Assembly (NCBI RefSeq): GCF_014850975.1
Contig: NZ_JACXST010000001.1
Location: 806,001-870,000 of the forward strand
Length of the DNA stretch: 64,000 bases
Direction: 5' to 3'
DNA from: Methylomonas fluvii
GTDB lineage: Bacteria > Pseudomonadota > Gammaproteobacteria > Methylococcales > Methylomonadaceae
This document shows positions 8,950 to 17,459 of this stretch, one piece after another. The translations under genes were made by a program, and so were the position numbers. How positions within the stretch are numbered: the stretch's first letter is position 1; every line of letters begins with the position of its first letter. Below the pieces are notes generated by a model, which had not been told where the DNA came from, did no database searches, and was given only the letters and a program-made list of their open reading frames with translations.

Positions 8950-10632
8950 TTACATACGGGGATCTTCACGGGTGGCGGCGGCCCATTCCGGCGAATAGCC
9001 GGCCATGATGGACAAGTCCGGCACGTTCATGATCACGGTCTCGCTGCTGATCAAAGTAGCCACCACGCTGACTGCATTGCGCAAGGCGGTGCGCAACACT
9101 TTTACCGGATCGATAATCCCAATATCCAGAAAATGCCCGTAGTTCAAATACTGCATATCGACGGCAAATGCCGGGTCAGCCTGGGTGGCTAAGCGCATCA
9201 GCACGTCTTCGTTATTCAGGCCGCCATTGTTCAACAATTGCCGGAGCGGCGCGCCCAGTGCCTGCTTGACGATGGCGATGCCTTGCTGCTGCTCGGCATT
9301 TTCGGCAATCACTTCATCCAGCACCGTTGTGCAACGCCACAAACCCACGCCGCCGCCGGGTAATACCCCTTCTTGCAGCGCAGCCTTGGCGGACAAATAG
9401 GCATTTTCGATGCGCACCAGCCGCTCTTTGATTTCCACGTCGGAGATGCCGCCGAGCTGGAAGCTGCCGGTCTTGCCCGACAGGATAGCGATGCGCTCTT
9501 CCAGTTCTTCAGCTTCGTGTAAATTACCGGTGGCGGAACCTTCGCCGGGTTTACGGGCGCGAACCAGCGCCAACTCGCGCCGGAGCGCCTCTATGCGGGT
9601 GTTCACGGGTTCGCGCGTACCCGCCGCGCCGATGATCGTCGTATTGCCTTCTGAGATGACCGCGCGCTGCGCCTGACCCAGTTGCGCCAGCGTGACGTCT
9701 TCCAGCCGCATGGCCTGCACCTCCAAAATGGCAGTACCGCCGGTCAATAAGGCCAAATCGCTCAGCCTGTTGATGCGTTTGTCACCAAAGCCGGGCGGCT
9801 TGACCGCTACCACTTTGAAAATGCCGCGCACATGATTCAGTAACAAGCCCGTTAACGCTTTTTCAGCCACCGCTTCGGCGATTACCAGTAATGGACGGCC
9901 TTCAGCAGCCACTTCTTCCAGAATAGGCACCAGATCCATAAAGTCACTGATTTCCCGGTCGTACAACAGAATGTAGGGCCGCTCCAAAACCGCTTCGGCG
10001 CGGGTTTTATCGGTGATGAAATACGGCGATAAAAAGCCTTGTTCGTAATGGATACCTTCCACAATCTCCAGTTGGTCTTCGCGGCCATTACCCAGTTGAA
10101 AGGTCAAGGTGCCCGCTTCGCCAAGCTCGGCCAGAGCCTGTTTCAGGAGCTTGCCGACACCGGCTTCGCCTTTGCTGGCGACCCGCGTAATCTTTTCGAC
10201 CCAGTCTTCCGAACTGTCGGTGACAGCCGTTTTTTGCAAATGCTGCTCCACCAAGATCAGCGCCAACTCCATGCCTTTTTGCAACTGCATGGGATGAAAA
10301 CCGGCCGCGACGCTTTTCAAAGCTTCGACCGCCAGACTGTGCGCCAACACAATTGCCGTGGTGGTGCCGTCTCCGACTTCGCGAGACACCGAACCGGCCA
10401 CATCCCGCAACATGCGGGCACCCAAATCGGCAATCCGATCTTCCATGACGATGGCATTGGCAACCGTAACGCCATCTCGGGTAAAGATGGGCATGATGCC
10501 GTCGGTTCGGTGTTGAATCATCACGGCAGGGCCGGCACTACCCAGCGTAACGCTCGCCGCCCGTGCTACCGCATTGATGCCTTGCAGCAGACGTTGGCGA
10601 GCTTCCGGGTTGTAAATAACGTGTTTACTCAT
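8950..10632 (-). CDS. mmoG: MmoG, GroEL-like chaperonin of the sMMO operon
   Basis: 560 aa, full chaperonin-60 architecture: equatorial motifs TRDGVTVANA (51-60) and GDGTTTA (87-93), apical segment FLSPYFITDKTRAEA and the VAVKPPGFGDKR motif (275-286), and LQEGVLPGGGVGL in the returning equatorial domain. It lacks the C-terminal GGM tail of housekeeping GroEL and ends REDPRM. At the place of the GroEL catalytic aspartate (VEDAL, Asp398 in E. coli) this protein has IENAY (Asn410). No groES is adjacent. In other methanotrophs MmoG is needed with MmoR for sMMO expression and is thought to help fold MmoR or the enzyme. The start gives MSKHVIYNPEARQRLL, matching the GroEL N-terminus. Confidence 0.95.
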   Translation of the reverse strand: MSKHVIYNPEARQRLLQGINAVARAASVTLGSAGPAVMIQHRTDGIMPIFTRDGVTVANAIVMEDRIADLGARMLRDVAGSVSREVGDGTTTAIVLAHSLAVEALKSVAAGFHPMQLQKGMELALILVEQHLQKTAVTDSSEDWVEKITRVASKGEAGVGKLLKQALAELGEAGTLTFQLGNGREDQLEIVEGIHYEQGFLSPYFITDKTRAEAVLERPYILLYDREISDFMDLVPILEEVAAEGRPLLVIAEAVAEKALTGLLLNHVRGIFKVVAVKPPGFGDKRINRLSDLALLTGGTAILEVQAMRLEDVTLAQLGQAQRAVISEGNTTIIGAAGTREPVNTRIEALRRELALVRARKPGEGSATGNLHEAEELEERIAILSGKTGSFQLGGISDVEIKERLVRIENAYLSAKAALQEGVLPGGGVGLWRCTTVLDEVIAENAEQQQGIAIVKQALGAPLRQLLNNGGLNNEDVLMRLATQADPAFAVDMQYLNYGHFLDIGIIDPVKVLRTALRNAVSVVATLISSETVIMNVPDLSIMAGYSPEWAAATREDPRM

Positions 10633-10652
10633 GTCTAGGGTGTCCCCATCGG

Positions 10653-10946
10653 TTAGAGGTGCGAATTTAATTTCATCAAGGTTTGCCCTACCTGGGCGCG
10701 GGTTTGCCGAGCACGTTGCGCATTGGCCCAGGTACGAATCAGGATTTTGTCCCAGTAATCCAGGCTGCGTTTAAAGTCCAGCTCTTCTTCATCCGTGAAT
10801 TCCTGATTCCAGAACGCCTTTAATTCCTGAACTCTGGCATCGCCTAATTTTTCAAAAATCTCCTGCTCATCTATCACCAGTTTTCTGATCGTTTCGTCCA
10901 GTTGCACAGCCATACCAACAAGAAACTCTACATCGTCGGCTTTCAT
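10653..10946 (-). CDS. Conserved-looking 97-aa protein between mmoC and mmoG
   Basis: 97 aa from the ATG at 10946, preceded by GAGG; the longer frame to 11138 would overlap the 3' end of mmoC and reads as non-coding upstream. It is charged and helical (DEEELDFKRSLDYWDKILIRTWANAQRARQ), without signal peptide, membrane segment or Cys motif. It lies 115 bp after mmoC and 20 bp before mmoG, in the same direction, so it should be on the sMMO transcript. I do not recognise a family. A role in sMMO maturation or regulation is inference from position. Confidence 0.75.
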   Translation of the reverse strand: MKADDVEFLVGMAVQLDETIRKLVIDEQEIFEKLGDARVQELKAFWNQEFTDEEELDFKRSLDYWDKILIRTWANAQRARQTRAQVGQTLMKLNSHL

Positions 10947-11061
10947 AGTCGCCTCAGCGTGGTTGCGCGATTTTTCGATAGGAAAAAAAGGCTGATTTGG
11001 ATCGGCAAACAGGGTGGCCGCGCATGGCAACGGCAGCGCAGCACCCTGTTTGCCCGTGGCG

Positions 11062-12099
11062 TTAAGGCGAACCGCTAGGCAGGAATTTTTCAAGGTAGAT
11101 ACGTTCCTTAGGGATGCCCATTTCCGCGCACACCGCAAAGGTGGCGTCGACCATACCCGGCGGCCCGCATAGATATAAATCGGGCTTGGCGCCGGTATCC
11201 TGCAAATCGCGGCGCAGGATGTCGACCACGCTACCTTTTTCGCAATGCCAATCGTCCGAACATTTCCAGACGCAGTTTCTCAGCTCCAGCGTCGGCATTT
11301 GTGCGGCCAGTTGATTCAGTTCATCCAGATGGAAAATTTCCGCCTCGGTGTTGACGCCAAAATAGATGATGCACTTTTGCGGTTCTTCCCATTCGTGCAT
11401 CCGCCGCACCATCGATAAGATCGGTGCCAGCCCGGTACCGCCGGCCACAAAATAGCGTGGGGTAAAGCCGTTTTCTTTCAAACCGAAAATGCCCGATGGG
11501 CCTTTGACATTTAATTTCTGACCCGGCTTGGCGTCGTTTTTTAAATATTCTGAAAATTTGCCGCCATCGACGATGCGAATCAAAAACTCCAGATCGCCGG
11601 TTTTATTGGACGTGTTGGCGGGGGAATAAGAACGGGTGATGGTCGTGCCGGGAATTTCCAAATCAAAAAACTGCCCGGAGTCGAACTTGATGGTTTGATC
11701 GTCGCCCGTGCGCCGCAGCAGAAGTTTCACCACGTTGATGGAAATTTGCGTCAACTCAATCACTTCCGCTAAGAACGTTAAACCTTCCGGTGAAAATGAA
11801 ATCCGGTCGTAGGTATAAGGCACTTCGACTTCTAAATTGCTTACGGGGTAGCAACGGCACAACAACACTTCACCTGCTTCTTCCTCTTCATAGGGCAAAG
11901 CCTGTGAACTGCATTTGCCCAAAATATAATCGCCTTCGGCGCAAAATCCTTTGCAAGTCGCACAGCCGCCTTCCCGGCAAGACGACATCAAATAAATATC
12001 CTGCCGCACCGCTGCCGTGATGACATCCTCGTCTTCGTAACAGTCAAAGCCGACGGATTCCCCGTCTTGCGTAATGATTTTAATTTGATGGGCGCTCAT
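11062..12099 (-). CDS. mmoC: MmoC, sMMO reductase
   Basis: 345 aa from the ATG at 12099, preceded by GGAGAATGAC and one base from the mmoD stop. The N-terminal plant-type [2Fe-2S] ferredoxin domain (1-100) has Cys41, Cys46 and Cys49 (CREGGCATC) and Cys81. It is followed by an FAD-binding domain (RSYSPAN) and an NAD-binding domain (GGTGLAPILSM, then YLCGPPGMVDA). It passes electrons from NADH through FAD and the cluster to the MmoX di-iron centre. It ends KFLPSGSP, close to known MmoC C-termini. Confidence 0.97.
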   Translation of the reverse strand: MSAHQIKIITQDGESVGFDCYEDEDVITAAVRQDIYLMSSCREGGCATCKGFCAEGDYILGKCSSQALPYEEEEAGEVLLCRCYPVSNLEVEVPYTYDRISFSPEGLTFLAEVIELTQISINVVKLLLRRTGDDQTIKFDSGQFFDLEIPGTTITRSYSPANTSNKTGDLEFLIRIVDGGKFSEYLKNDAKPGQKLNVKGPSGIFGLKENGFTPRYFVAGGTGLAPILSMVRRMHEWEEPQKCIIYFGVNTEAEIFHLDELNQLAAQMPTLELRNCVWKCSDDWHCEKGSVVDILRRDLQDTGAKPDLYLCGPPGMVDATFAVCAEMGIPKERIYLEKFLPSGSP

Positions 12100-12100
12100 G

Positions 12101-12361
12101 TCATTCTCCAAGGCATTGGCTTTTGGCCGACACGCTGAAAAATGCCAATACGTGGTCAACCGCACGCCGCGATGCATCCAGGGTTAGCGAGCAGCCTTCC
12201 TGCACCAGTTTTTGGTCACGGTAGATGGTCCAGCGCCACATAAACTCCAGATCTTCGCAGAAAGCAGCGTAGGGCGCGGTGTCGTATAGCGTGGTGAGTT
12301 TGTCGGCTTCACTCGGAAATGCGGGCGCAACCGCCGACTTAAAATTTGAGAAAAAATCCAT
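12101..12361 (-). CDS. mmoD: MmoD (OrfY), sMMO operon protein
   Basis: 86 aa from the ATG at 12361 (MDFFSNFKSAV). A GTG at 12403 would add 14 residues and cannot be excluded, as neither start has a strong ribosome-binding site. The conserved MmoD core is present: YAAFCEDLEFMWRW, then QEGCSLTLDASRRAVDHVLAFF. MmoD is not part of the purified oxygenase; it binds the hydroxylase in vitro and has been proposed to help assemble it and to take part in the copper switch. It is separated from mmoZ by a 157-bp gap containing a strong hairpin, whereas mmoC follows immediately. Confidence 0.9.
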   Translation of the reverse strand: MDFFSNFKSAVAPAFPSEADKLTTLYDTAPYAAFCEDLEFMWRWTIYRDQKLVQEGCSLTLDASRRAVDHVLAFFSVSAKSQCLGE

Positions 12362-12475
12362 AATACTGATTCTATGAAATGGTTCGTTAAGATCGAAGCG
12401 CACACAAACGCCATCTCGCTCACGGCTATGTGAGTGACCAGCAGATTTTGTCCGCTATCGGTTTGTTGGCTATAA

Positions 12476-12508
12476 AGGATGCGCCACGCGCACAGCGTGG
12501 CGCATCCT
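12476..12508. repeat. Perfect 14-bp stem-loop between mmoZ and mmoD
   Basis: Arms aggatgcgccacgc (12476-12489) and gcgtggcgcatcct (12495-12508) pair perfectly around a 5-nt loop, ten bases after the mmoZ stop. Only three T follow on the transcribed (minus) strand, so it looks more like a REP-type mRNA stabiliser or attenuator than a full terminator. It divides the structural genes XYBZ from DC. Confidence 0.85.
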
Positions 12509-12517
12509 GCCGGACGA

Positions 12518-13015
12518 TTACTGCAAGGTAACCACTTTCACACCGCGTTTCTTACGCAATTCCTCTAACGGCAAGGCGTAGTAGTCGGTGTTGCGCAGTT
12601 CCATCAACTTGGTCCCCAACAGGCGGTCGGTGTCCAGAAACACGTTGACCGGCATAACGGGCGGCTTGCAAGCCAGCCGGAAGTTAATGTGAATGCGCTC
12701 CGCTTCGTACATGTCCGTGCATGCCTCCATTTTGACGATCACCTCATTGGCCACTTGCTGGGCATTGGCGCCGCAGGTGCAATTGTTGAGCAATTGGGTG
12801 TCGTTGAATTCCTTATGTTTCAACAGCGCCAGCTTTTCTTCGATTTTCAACTCGATCCACAGGCCATCCAATTCCAGCGACCAATCGGTTTTGAACGGGC
12901 TCATGTGCTTGGCGCGGAAGTCAGTAATGAAGGCGTGCGCCTTTGCCAGGGTATCCAGCGTGGCAATTTTGGCCATCCAGGCATTACGGGTGGGATTGTC
13001 ATGAATATTTGCCAT
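12518..13015 (-). CDS. mmoZ: MmoZ, sMMO hydroxylase gamma subunit
   Basis: 165 aa, close to the usual 162-170. Starts MANIHDNPTRNAWMAKIATL; contains FITDFRAKHMSPFKTDWSLELDGLWIE-type sequence split across the conserved helical core, and ends RKKRGVKVVTLQ. It is the small gamma subunit of the (alpha-beta-gamma)2 hydroxylase. It lies 9 bp downstream of mmoB, in the standard XYBZ order. Confidence 0.97.
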   Translation of the reverse strand: MANIHDNPTRNAWMAKIATLDTLAKAHAFITDFRAKHMSPFKTDWSLELDGLWIELKIEEKLALLKHKEFNDTQLLNNCTCGANAQQVANEVIVKMEACTDMYEAERIHINFRLACKPPVMPVNVFLDTDRLLGTKLMELRNTDYYALPLEELRKKRGVKVVTLQ

Positions 13016-13024
13016 GGTGTTCTC

Positions 13025-13450
13025 CTACGCCGCAGCCAAGTCTTTCAGTTTGACGTCAAGACCCATCAACTCGGACGTGATGGTGAAGGTCTCGCCCAGG
13101 GTATAAGCTCGGCCGATGGTGGACGACACATCCACCAACAGATCGTAAACACTGTAGTGCTTGCCCAGTAATTCCGAGACTTCGACGCAGTCGATCTCGA
13201 TTTTGCCGGTGGCTTTCAACCACCAAAAACCGGCGCGGTCTTCCACCACCAGCGTGGGGTTGTCCGCTTTATGCGACCCCAGCAAAATCTCTTCCACCAC
13301 GGTGTTGAGTTCATCGGATTTTTTCAGAACCAGCACCACTTCGTGGCTTTCATGTACGACCTGGTTGTCTTCGGCAAAGTATTCATCGGCAAAGGCTTTG
13401 CCGTGTTTTTGCATGATGCCTGCGTTGTAAGCATTTGAACTTTTCGACAT
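13025..13450 (-). CDS. mmoB: MmoB, sMMO coupling/regulatory protein
   Basis: 141 aa, the normal family length. Starts MSKSSNAYNAGIMQKHGKAF and contains RAGFWWLKATGKIEID and VYDLLVDVSSTIGRAY, characteristic of the cofactor-free effector protein that binds the hydroxylase, controls substrate and O2 access and tunes turnover. The flexible N-terminal tail needed for activity is intact. Lies 9 bp after mmoY. Confidence 0.97.
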   Translation of the reverse strand: MSKSSNAYNAGIMQKHGKAFADEYFAEDNQVVHESHEVVLVLKKSDELNTVVEEILLGSHKADNPTLVVEDRAGFWWLKATGKIEIDCVEVSELLGKHYSVYDLLVDVSSTIGRAYTLGETFTITSELMGLDVKLKDLAAA

Positions 13451-13459
13451 GAGTTTTCC

Positions 13460-14638
13460 TTATTTGAGTCCGCTTAACACGGTTTTGACGAGGGCGGCGG
13501 TATCGACTTTGTAGTTAATCGGATCGGCAAAATCGCGTTTCCAATCGGCAAACACCCTGACCAACGCGGCTTCGATGGCGGCTTTGTCGCTGACGCCTTT
13601 GATTTCCGGAATCGTGGCGTAAATTGCCATGAAGTCCTTCAGCGCATTAACGGTTCTGGGCAGCCATTTATTGGCCCAGGCCCGCATCAGCCGGTTGTTG
13701 TAATCACCAAACTCCACATCGGCACCCAGACAGGTATGGAACATGTCGGTGGTGATGCCTTTGGTTTGCGAGAAATACAACTGCATTTGATTGATAAAGA
13801 ACGGGGTCAAGTTGTCGCCGTAGTAAGACGACAAACGCATAAAGAACTCCCGGCGTACAAATTGACCGAAGATCGGATCGCAAATCATATGACCCGAGAA
13901 CAAGATTTCATTCCAGTCATAGGTGGCTTGCCAAATATCCTGTACCAGTTCCCTGGCGCCTTTGAAAATCGCGCCTTTAGTCCATTCCTGTTTAGGAATG
14001 TCGGTGGACTCGGGGAAGCCCGGCACCAATTTAGACAAAAAGGTTCGTTCCGCTTGAATCATTTGCGCGTTATCGACCTTGTCCAAACCGATCATCGCAC
14101 TGCTCATCCGCAAGGTGTCGCCCAGGCAATCGCGCACCACGGAGGAGTGCGAATTGAACAAGCCATACTCGTAAAAGCCGAAGGCGCCGAGATAATCGCC
14201 CAATACTTCATCGCGCCAGACCGGATCGATGGAACGCACATGGCCGTCGGCGGAATAGGCTTTCAGGAAGCGGTCGGTATAGCGCCACTCTTCGGCTTTA
14301 TCCTTGACGTACAGCGCATGCCAACGAAAGGCTGGATCGCGGTGCGCCAGCCAATCCGAGCTGCGCATTTCGGTGGATTCGTTACTCCAAGACGGACGGC
14401 CGCCATGGAACTTTTGAGTCCAATCACCCCAGTCCAAACCGCCGGGAATCCAGTCCGGTGTGGGCTGGCTATAGCAGCACAACACTTCGTATTCATTGAT
14501 CCGCTTGCCGCGCGGCTTCATGAAGTAGTTCATTTTGCGCTGGGTTTCCAGAGGTTTGTCCGGCACTGCGGCCATGATCACTGCGGCAATTTCCGGGTCG
14601 GTCAGGCCGCGTCTGCCGCCATTTACTTCTATAGACAT
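13460..14638 (-). CDS. mmoY: MmoY, sMMO hydroxylase beta subunit
   Basis: 392 aa, matching known beta subunits (about 388-395). Begins MSIEVNGGRRGLTDPEIAAV, followed by RKMNYFMKPRGKRINEYE and a ferritin-like helical core without di-iron ligands, as expected for the structural beta subunit that forms the hydroxylase dimer interface and the docking canyon for MmoB and MmoC. 28 bp downstream of mmoX. Confidence 0.97.
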   Translation of the reverse strand: MSIEVNGGRRGLTDPEIAAVIMAAVPDKPLETQRKMNYFMKPRGKRINEYEVLCCYSQPTPDWIPGGLDWGDWTQKFHGGRPSWSNESTEMRSSDWLAHRDPAFRWHALYVKDKAEEWRYTDRFLKAYSADGHVRSIDPVWRDEVLGDYLGAFGFYEYGLFNSHSSVVRDCLGDTLRMSSAMIGLDKVDNAQMIQAERTFLSKLVPGFPESTDIPKQEWTKGAIFKGARELVQDIWQATYDWNEILFSGHMICDPIFGQFVRREFFMRLSSYYGDNLTPFFINQMQLYFSQTKGITTDMFHTCLGADVEFGDYNNRLMRAWANKWLPRTVNALKDFMAIYATIPEIKGVSDKAAIEAALVRVFADWKRDFADPINYKVDTAALVKTVLSGLK

Positions 14639-14666
14639 AAGCTATTTCCTTAAAGAATTGAAACGA

Positions 14667-16250
14667 TTACAGGGCTTTCAAAGGATCGGAAAACACGCAG
14701 TTAATCTTTTTGATGTCGTCCAGCGTCCACAACTTGCCGTCTTTGTTGGTGTGTGGCTGGCTGATCAGGGTTTTGCCGTCGCTACGCACGCCAAAGCCTT
14801 CGGCAATCACCTCGGACAACTCGCGGCCTTCGTATTGTTCGAAGATGTTTTGGCACTCATAACGCTCAGGCTCGGACAGCCACATTCTTTCGCCCCATTG
14901 GTCGCTGAAGGAATGTTTTTTGCCGTTGTATTCCAGTACCCGCAAGGTGCTTTCGCCTTTGCAGTAACTCGGGCAGAACGGTACTTGCGAAACCCGGTCG
15001 ATATAGATCGGATGGTTGTTTTCGATGAACCATTGGATGGGTAGAAAGCCGCTGCTGGGATCTTCGCAACCACGGGCGCGCCATTCGTCGTAGACTTTGC
15101 CGTACATGTCGTACCAGCCTGGGTAGTTGGCTTCGTACCACTCAGCCTCTTCCTGGGTCGGCAGGCTCAAACGGAAGAAGCCGGTGGGCCATAAGGCATA
15201 AGCGATCAGGAACAAGTCGTGATGCGCCCAGTAAGCGTCTTTTTTGGCGTCGCGCAAGCTGCGTGGCGACTCGACGCCGTATTTGCCCAAACGGCCGATC
15301 CAGATACCGCCCCAATCTTCGTACACCCAGCGGTTCCAGGTTTTCACCCAAGGCTCGACTTTGAAATGACTGCCGTACTCGAACATCATGCCCAATACCG
15401 GTGTGAAGTATTTTTGTTGGGTCCAGAAGGCGTTGTTCAAATCGGTATTCAGATATTTCGAAGCCGCTTCGTCGTTGGCGATGGATACCACGGTTTGATA
15501 ACCGTTAGCCATGTGACGCAACTCGTCGGTTTCGATGGACAAGAACACGGTCGGCGTCATTTCGTCGCCGTTGGCGGACGCCCATTCGGTTACGGCCACG
15601 ATCAATGGATTGGTAAAGCAGGCTTCGCCGACCAACTGCAGGTTGATGGAGCATTCCACCGCGTCACCGGAAATAAAGCCGTCCGAGAATACCCGTTTCA
15701 TGCCTTTCCACAGCGGACCAATGGCCCGAGTGCGGCGGGCATCGTTATGACCGGCAGCGTCTTGCCCTTGTTTGGCAAAGTAATAGTTGATGTAAGCACA
15801 TTGATTGGTGTGACGAATTTCGTCCAGCACTTGGCCCAAGTAACCGTTTTTTTGTTCGGGCGCGGTTGCCGAATCCCACAGCATGCCGGTCGCGGCAATG
15901 GCGTTGTATTCGCCCACTTCCAGGAAGTTGGAGATGACCTTCATCGACTCATTCCATTTCGGATGCACGCGGTTCGCGGCATCCACCCGCGTCAACACGT
16001 CTTGCAAGCTGCCGAATTGACGCTCGTCCTTCACCGATTCCATGCGGGCATATTCTTTAGCGATTAGCTTGAATTGCTCCTTGGTATCGTTGGCCATTTT
16101 GTATTTGGTCGAATACTTGGTGCGATTCTTATCAAAATCCCAGGTAAAGCTCTGCATCCATCTGTGAACCTCCTGTGCCCCTACGCTAACAGGCGCCGGA
16201 TTGGCGGCCAATGCGTCGGTTGCGGCTTTTGTAGCGGTGCTTATAGCCAT
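14667..16250 (-). CDS. mmoX: MmoX, sMMO hydroxylase alpha subunit (catalytic)
   Basis: 527 aa, the exact canonical length. All di-iron ligands fall at the standard numbers: Glu114 (LEVGEYNA), Glu144 and His147 (DEIRH), Glu209 (VGEACF), Glu243 and His246 (DELRH). Pocket residues Cys151 and Thr213 are also present. It oxidises methane to methanol with O2 and electrons from MmoC, in the cytoplasm. An AGGA ribosome-binding site lies about 7 bp before the start. It is first in the operon, about 110 bp downstream of the expected start site of a consensus sigma54 promoter. Confidence 0.99.
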   Translation of the reverse strand: MAISTATKAATDALAANPAPVSVGAQEVHRWMQSFTWDFDKNRTKYSTKYKMANDTKEQFKLIAKEYARMESVKDERQFGSLQDVLTRVDAANRVHPKWNESMKVISNFLEVGEYNAIAATGMLWDSATAPEQKNGYLGQVLDEIRHTNQCAYINYYFAKQGQDAAGHNDARRTRAIGPLWKGMKRVFSDGFISGDAVECSINLQLVGEACFTNPLIVAVTEWASANGDEMTPTVFLSIETDELRHMANGYQTVVSIANDEAASKYLNTDLNNAFWTQQKYFTPVLGMMFEYGSHFKVEPWVKTWNRWVYEDWGGIWIGRLGKYGVESPRSLRDAKKDAYWAHHDLFLIAYALWPTGFFRLSLPTQEEAEWYEANYPGWYDMYGKVYDEWRARGCEDPSSGFLPIQWFIENNHPIYIDRVSQVPFCPSYCKGESTLRVLEYNGKKHSFSDQWGERMWLSEPERYECQNIFEQYEGRELSEVIAEGFGVRSDGKTLISQPHTNKDGKLWTLDDIKKINCVFSDPLKAL

Positions 16251-16371
16251 ATTGAATCCTCGTTGTGGTGTTATAAGAATGGCGAGGCTGTCGTCATTAA
16301 GCTAAGCGGTGACTTTCCGTTGCCTTAAAGCGCTGATTGGCCTGGACTGACGCCAGCCTCGGTGGTCAGAG

Positions 16372-16387
16372 TGCAACACGTGTGCCA
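16372..16387 (-). promoter_or_regulatory. Sigma54 (-24/-12) promoter of the sMMO operon
   Basis: On the minus strand the sequence reads TGGCAC, five bases (ACGTG), then TTGCA: an exact match to the RpoN consensus TGGCAC-N5-TTGCW with the required GG and GC. It points toward mmoX and predicts transcription from about 16360, giving a leader of about 110 nt. This fits the known sigma54/MmoR control of mmoX. Confidence 0.93.
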
Positions 16388-16476
16388 GTATTGCGTTATT
16401 TGATTAAGCCTTTTATTAACAATGTCTTAGGTGGCATTGCCTATAGCTTGGAGCCGGCGCTTTTTAAAGAATGGGC

Positions 16477-16514
16477 GTCCAATAACTGGACACTGCTTAG
16501 AAATAAGACGTCCA
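16477..16514. promoter_or_regulatory. Candidate activator (MmoR) binding region
   Basis: An inverted repeat GTCCA-N5-TGGAC (16477-16491) is followed by a further GTCCAGTT half-site at 16510. It lies about 90-125 bp upstream of the sigma54 promoter, the typical distance for an enhancer bound by a sigma54 activator. MmoR binding is inferred from position and symmetry only. Confidence 0.5.
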
Positions 16515-16589
16515 GTTCGCGGGTTTTACTGGTCGATACCGGCACTGCGATACAATGCGGATTTTGTTTGGATGAAGAGTTGATTCGGT

Positions 16590-17459
16590 ATGAAACTACT
16601 GAGCTATAAATACAATGGTCAAGCACATATTGGCGCACTGGTTGGCGAGCAAATCGTCCCGGCTGGCTCGGATTTGCCCGACAATATGCTCGATTTTCTG
16701 GCGGCTGGGGAGTCGGCGCAACAAGCGCTGCAAACATTGATCACTGCTGGCGGCAAGCGCATCGGCCTAGGCGACGTGCAGTTGCTGGCGCCGATTCCGC
16801 GTCCCGGCAAGCTGTTGGGTGTTGGTTTGAATTACGCCGATCACATCGGTGAAACCGGTATGGAAAAACCGGAATATCCGACCTTTTTCACCAAACAAAG
16901 TACCTGCGTCATCGCCGATGGCGACGCGATTCATCTGCCGCCGGTGTCGGACAAGGTTGATTACGAAGGTGAGTTGGCGTTTGTGATTGGAAAGCGCTGC
17001 AAACAGGTGCCTGTCGAGCAAGCGCATGAAGTCATCGCTGGCTACACCATTTGCAACGATGTGACGGTGCGCGATTGGCAGCAACGCACACCGACCTGGA
17101 CCTTGGGAAAATCCTTCGATACTCATGGTCCACTGGGGCCATGGCTGGTGACGGCCGACGAAATCGCCGATCCGCATAATCTAAGTTTAAAAACCTGGGT
17201 GGGCGAGGAGTTACGGCAAAACGGTAATACCGGCGAGATGATTTTTAATTGTTACGAGTTGATTGCTTATCTGACGCAAGTGATGACTTTGGAGCCGGGC
17301 GATGTGATCAGTACCGGTACACCGGCCGGGGTGGGTGTCAAAATGAAGCCGCGCGGTTATCTGAAGCCGGGGCAAACCGTGCGTATCGAGATTGAAGGCA
17401 TCGGCGCGCTAAGCAACCCGGTGATTGCCGAGCCGGAACATTTTTGGGTCGGCGCCTGA
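16590..17459 (+). CDS. Fumarylacetoacetate hydrolase (FAH) family enzyme
   Basis: 289 aa. N-terminal small domain (1-65) and FAH fold with LLGVGLNYADHIGETG, metal-binding DYEGELAFVIG, ICNDVTVRDWQ, TLGKSFDTHGPLGPW and STGTPAGVG. The family cleaves or isomerises C-C bonds in beta-dicarbonyl compounds (hydroxyhepta-dienedioate isomerase, acylpyruvase, ureidoglycolate lyase types); the substrate cannot be read from sequence. Divergent from mmoX with no obvious metabolic link to methane oxidation. Confidence 0.9.
   Translation: MKLLSYKYNGQAHIGALVGEQIVPAGSDLPDNMLDFLAAGESAQQALQTLITAGGKRIGLGDVQLLAPIPRPGKLLGVGLNYADHIGETGMEKPEYPTFFTKQSTCVIADGDAIHLPPVSDKVDYEGELAFVIGKRCKQVPVEQAHEVIAGYTICNDVTVRDWQQRTPTWTLGKSFDTHGPLGPWLVTADEIADPHNLSLKTWVGEELRQNGNTGEMIFNCYELIAYLTQVMTLEPGDVISTGTPAGVGVKMKPRGYLKPGQTVRIEIEGIGALSNPVIAEPEHFWVGA

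Larger units (their letters stand above)
16251..16589. other. Divergent control region between mmoX and the FAH-family gene
   Basis: 339 bp, holding the mmoX leader (16251 to about 16360), the sigma54 promoter, the putative activator sites and, on the plus strand, the promoter of the FAH-family hydrolase. No coding sequence supported. Confidence 0.75.

Noticed and set aside
16380..16410. IHF-like site beside the sigma54 promoter
   Set aside because: TTGATT is present but the other half of the consensus does not fit; too weak to list.
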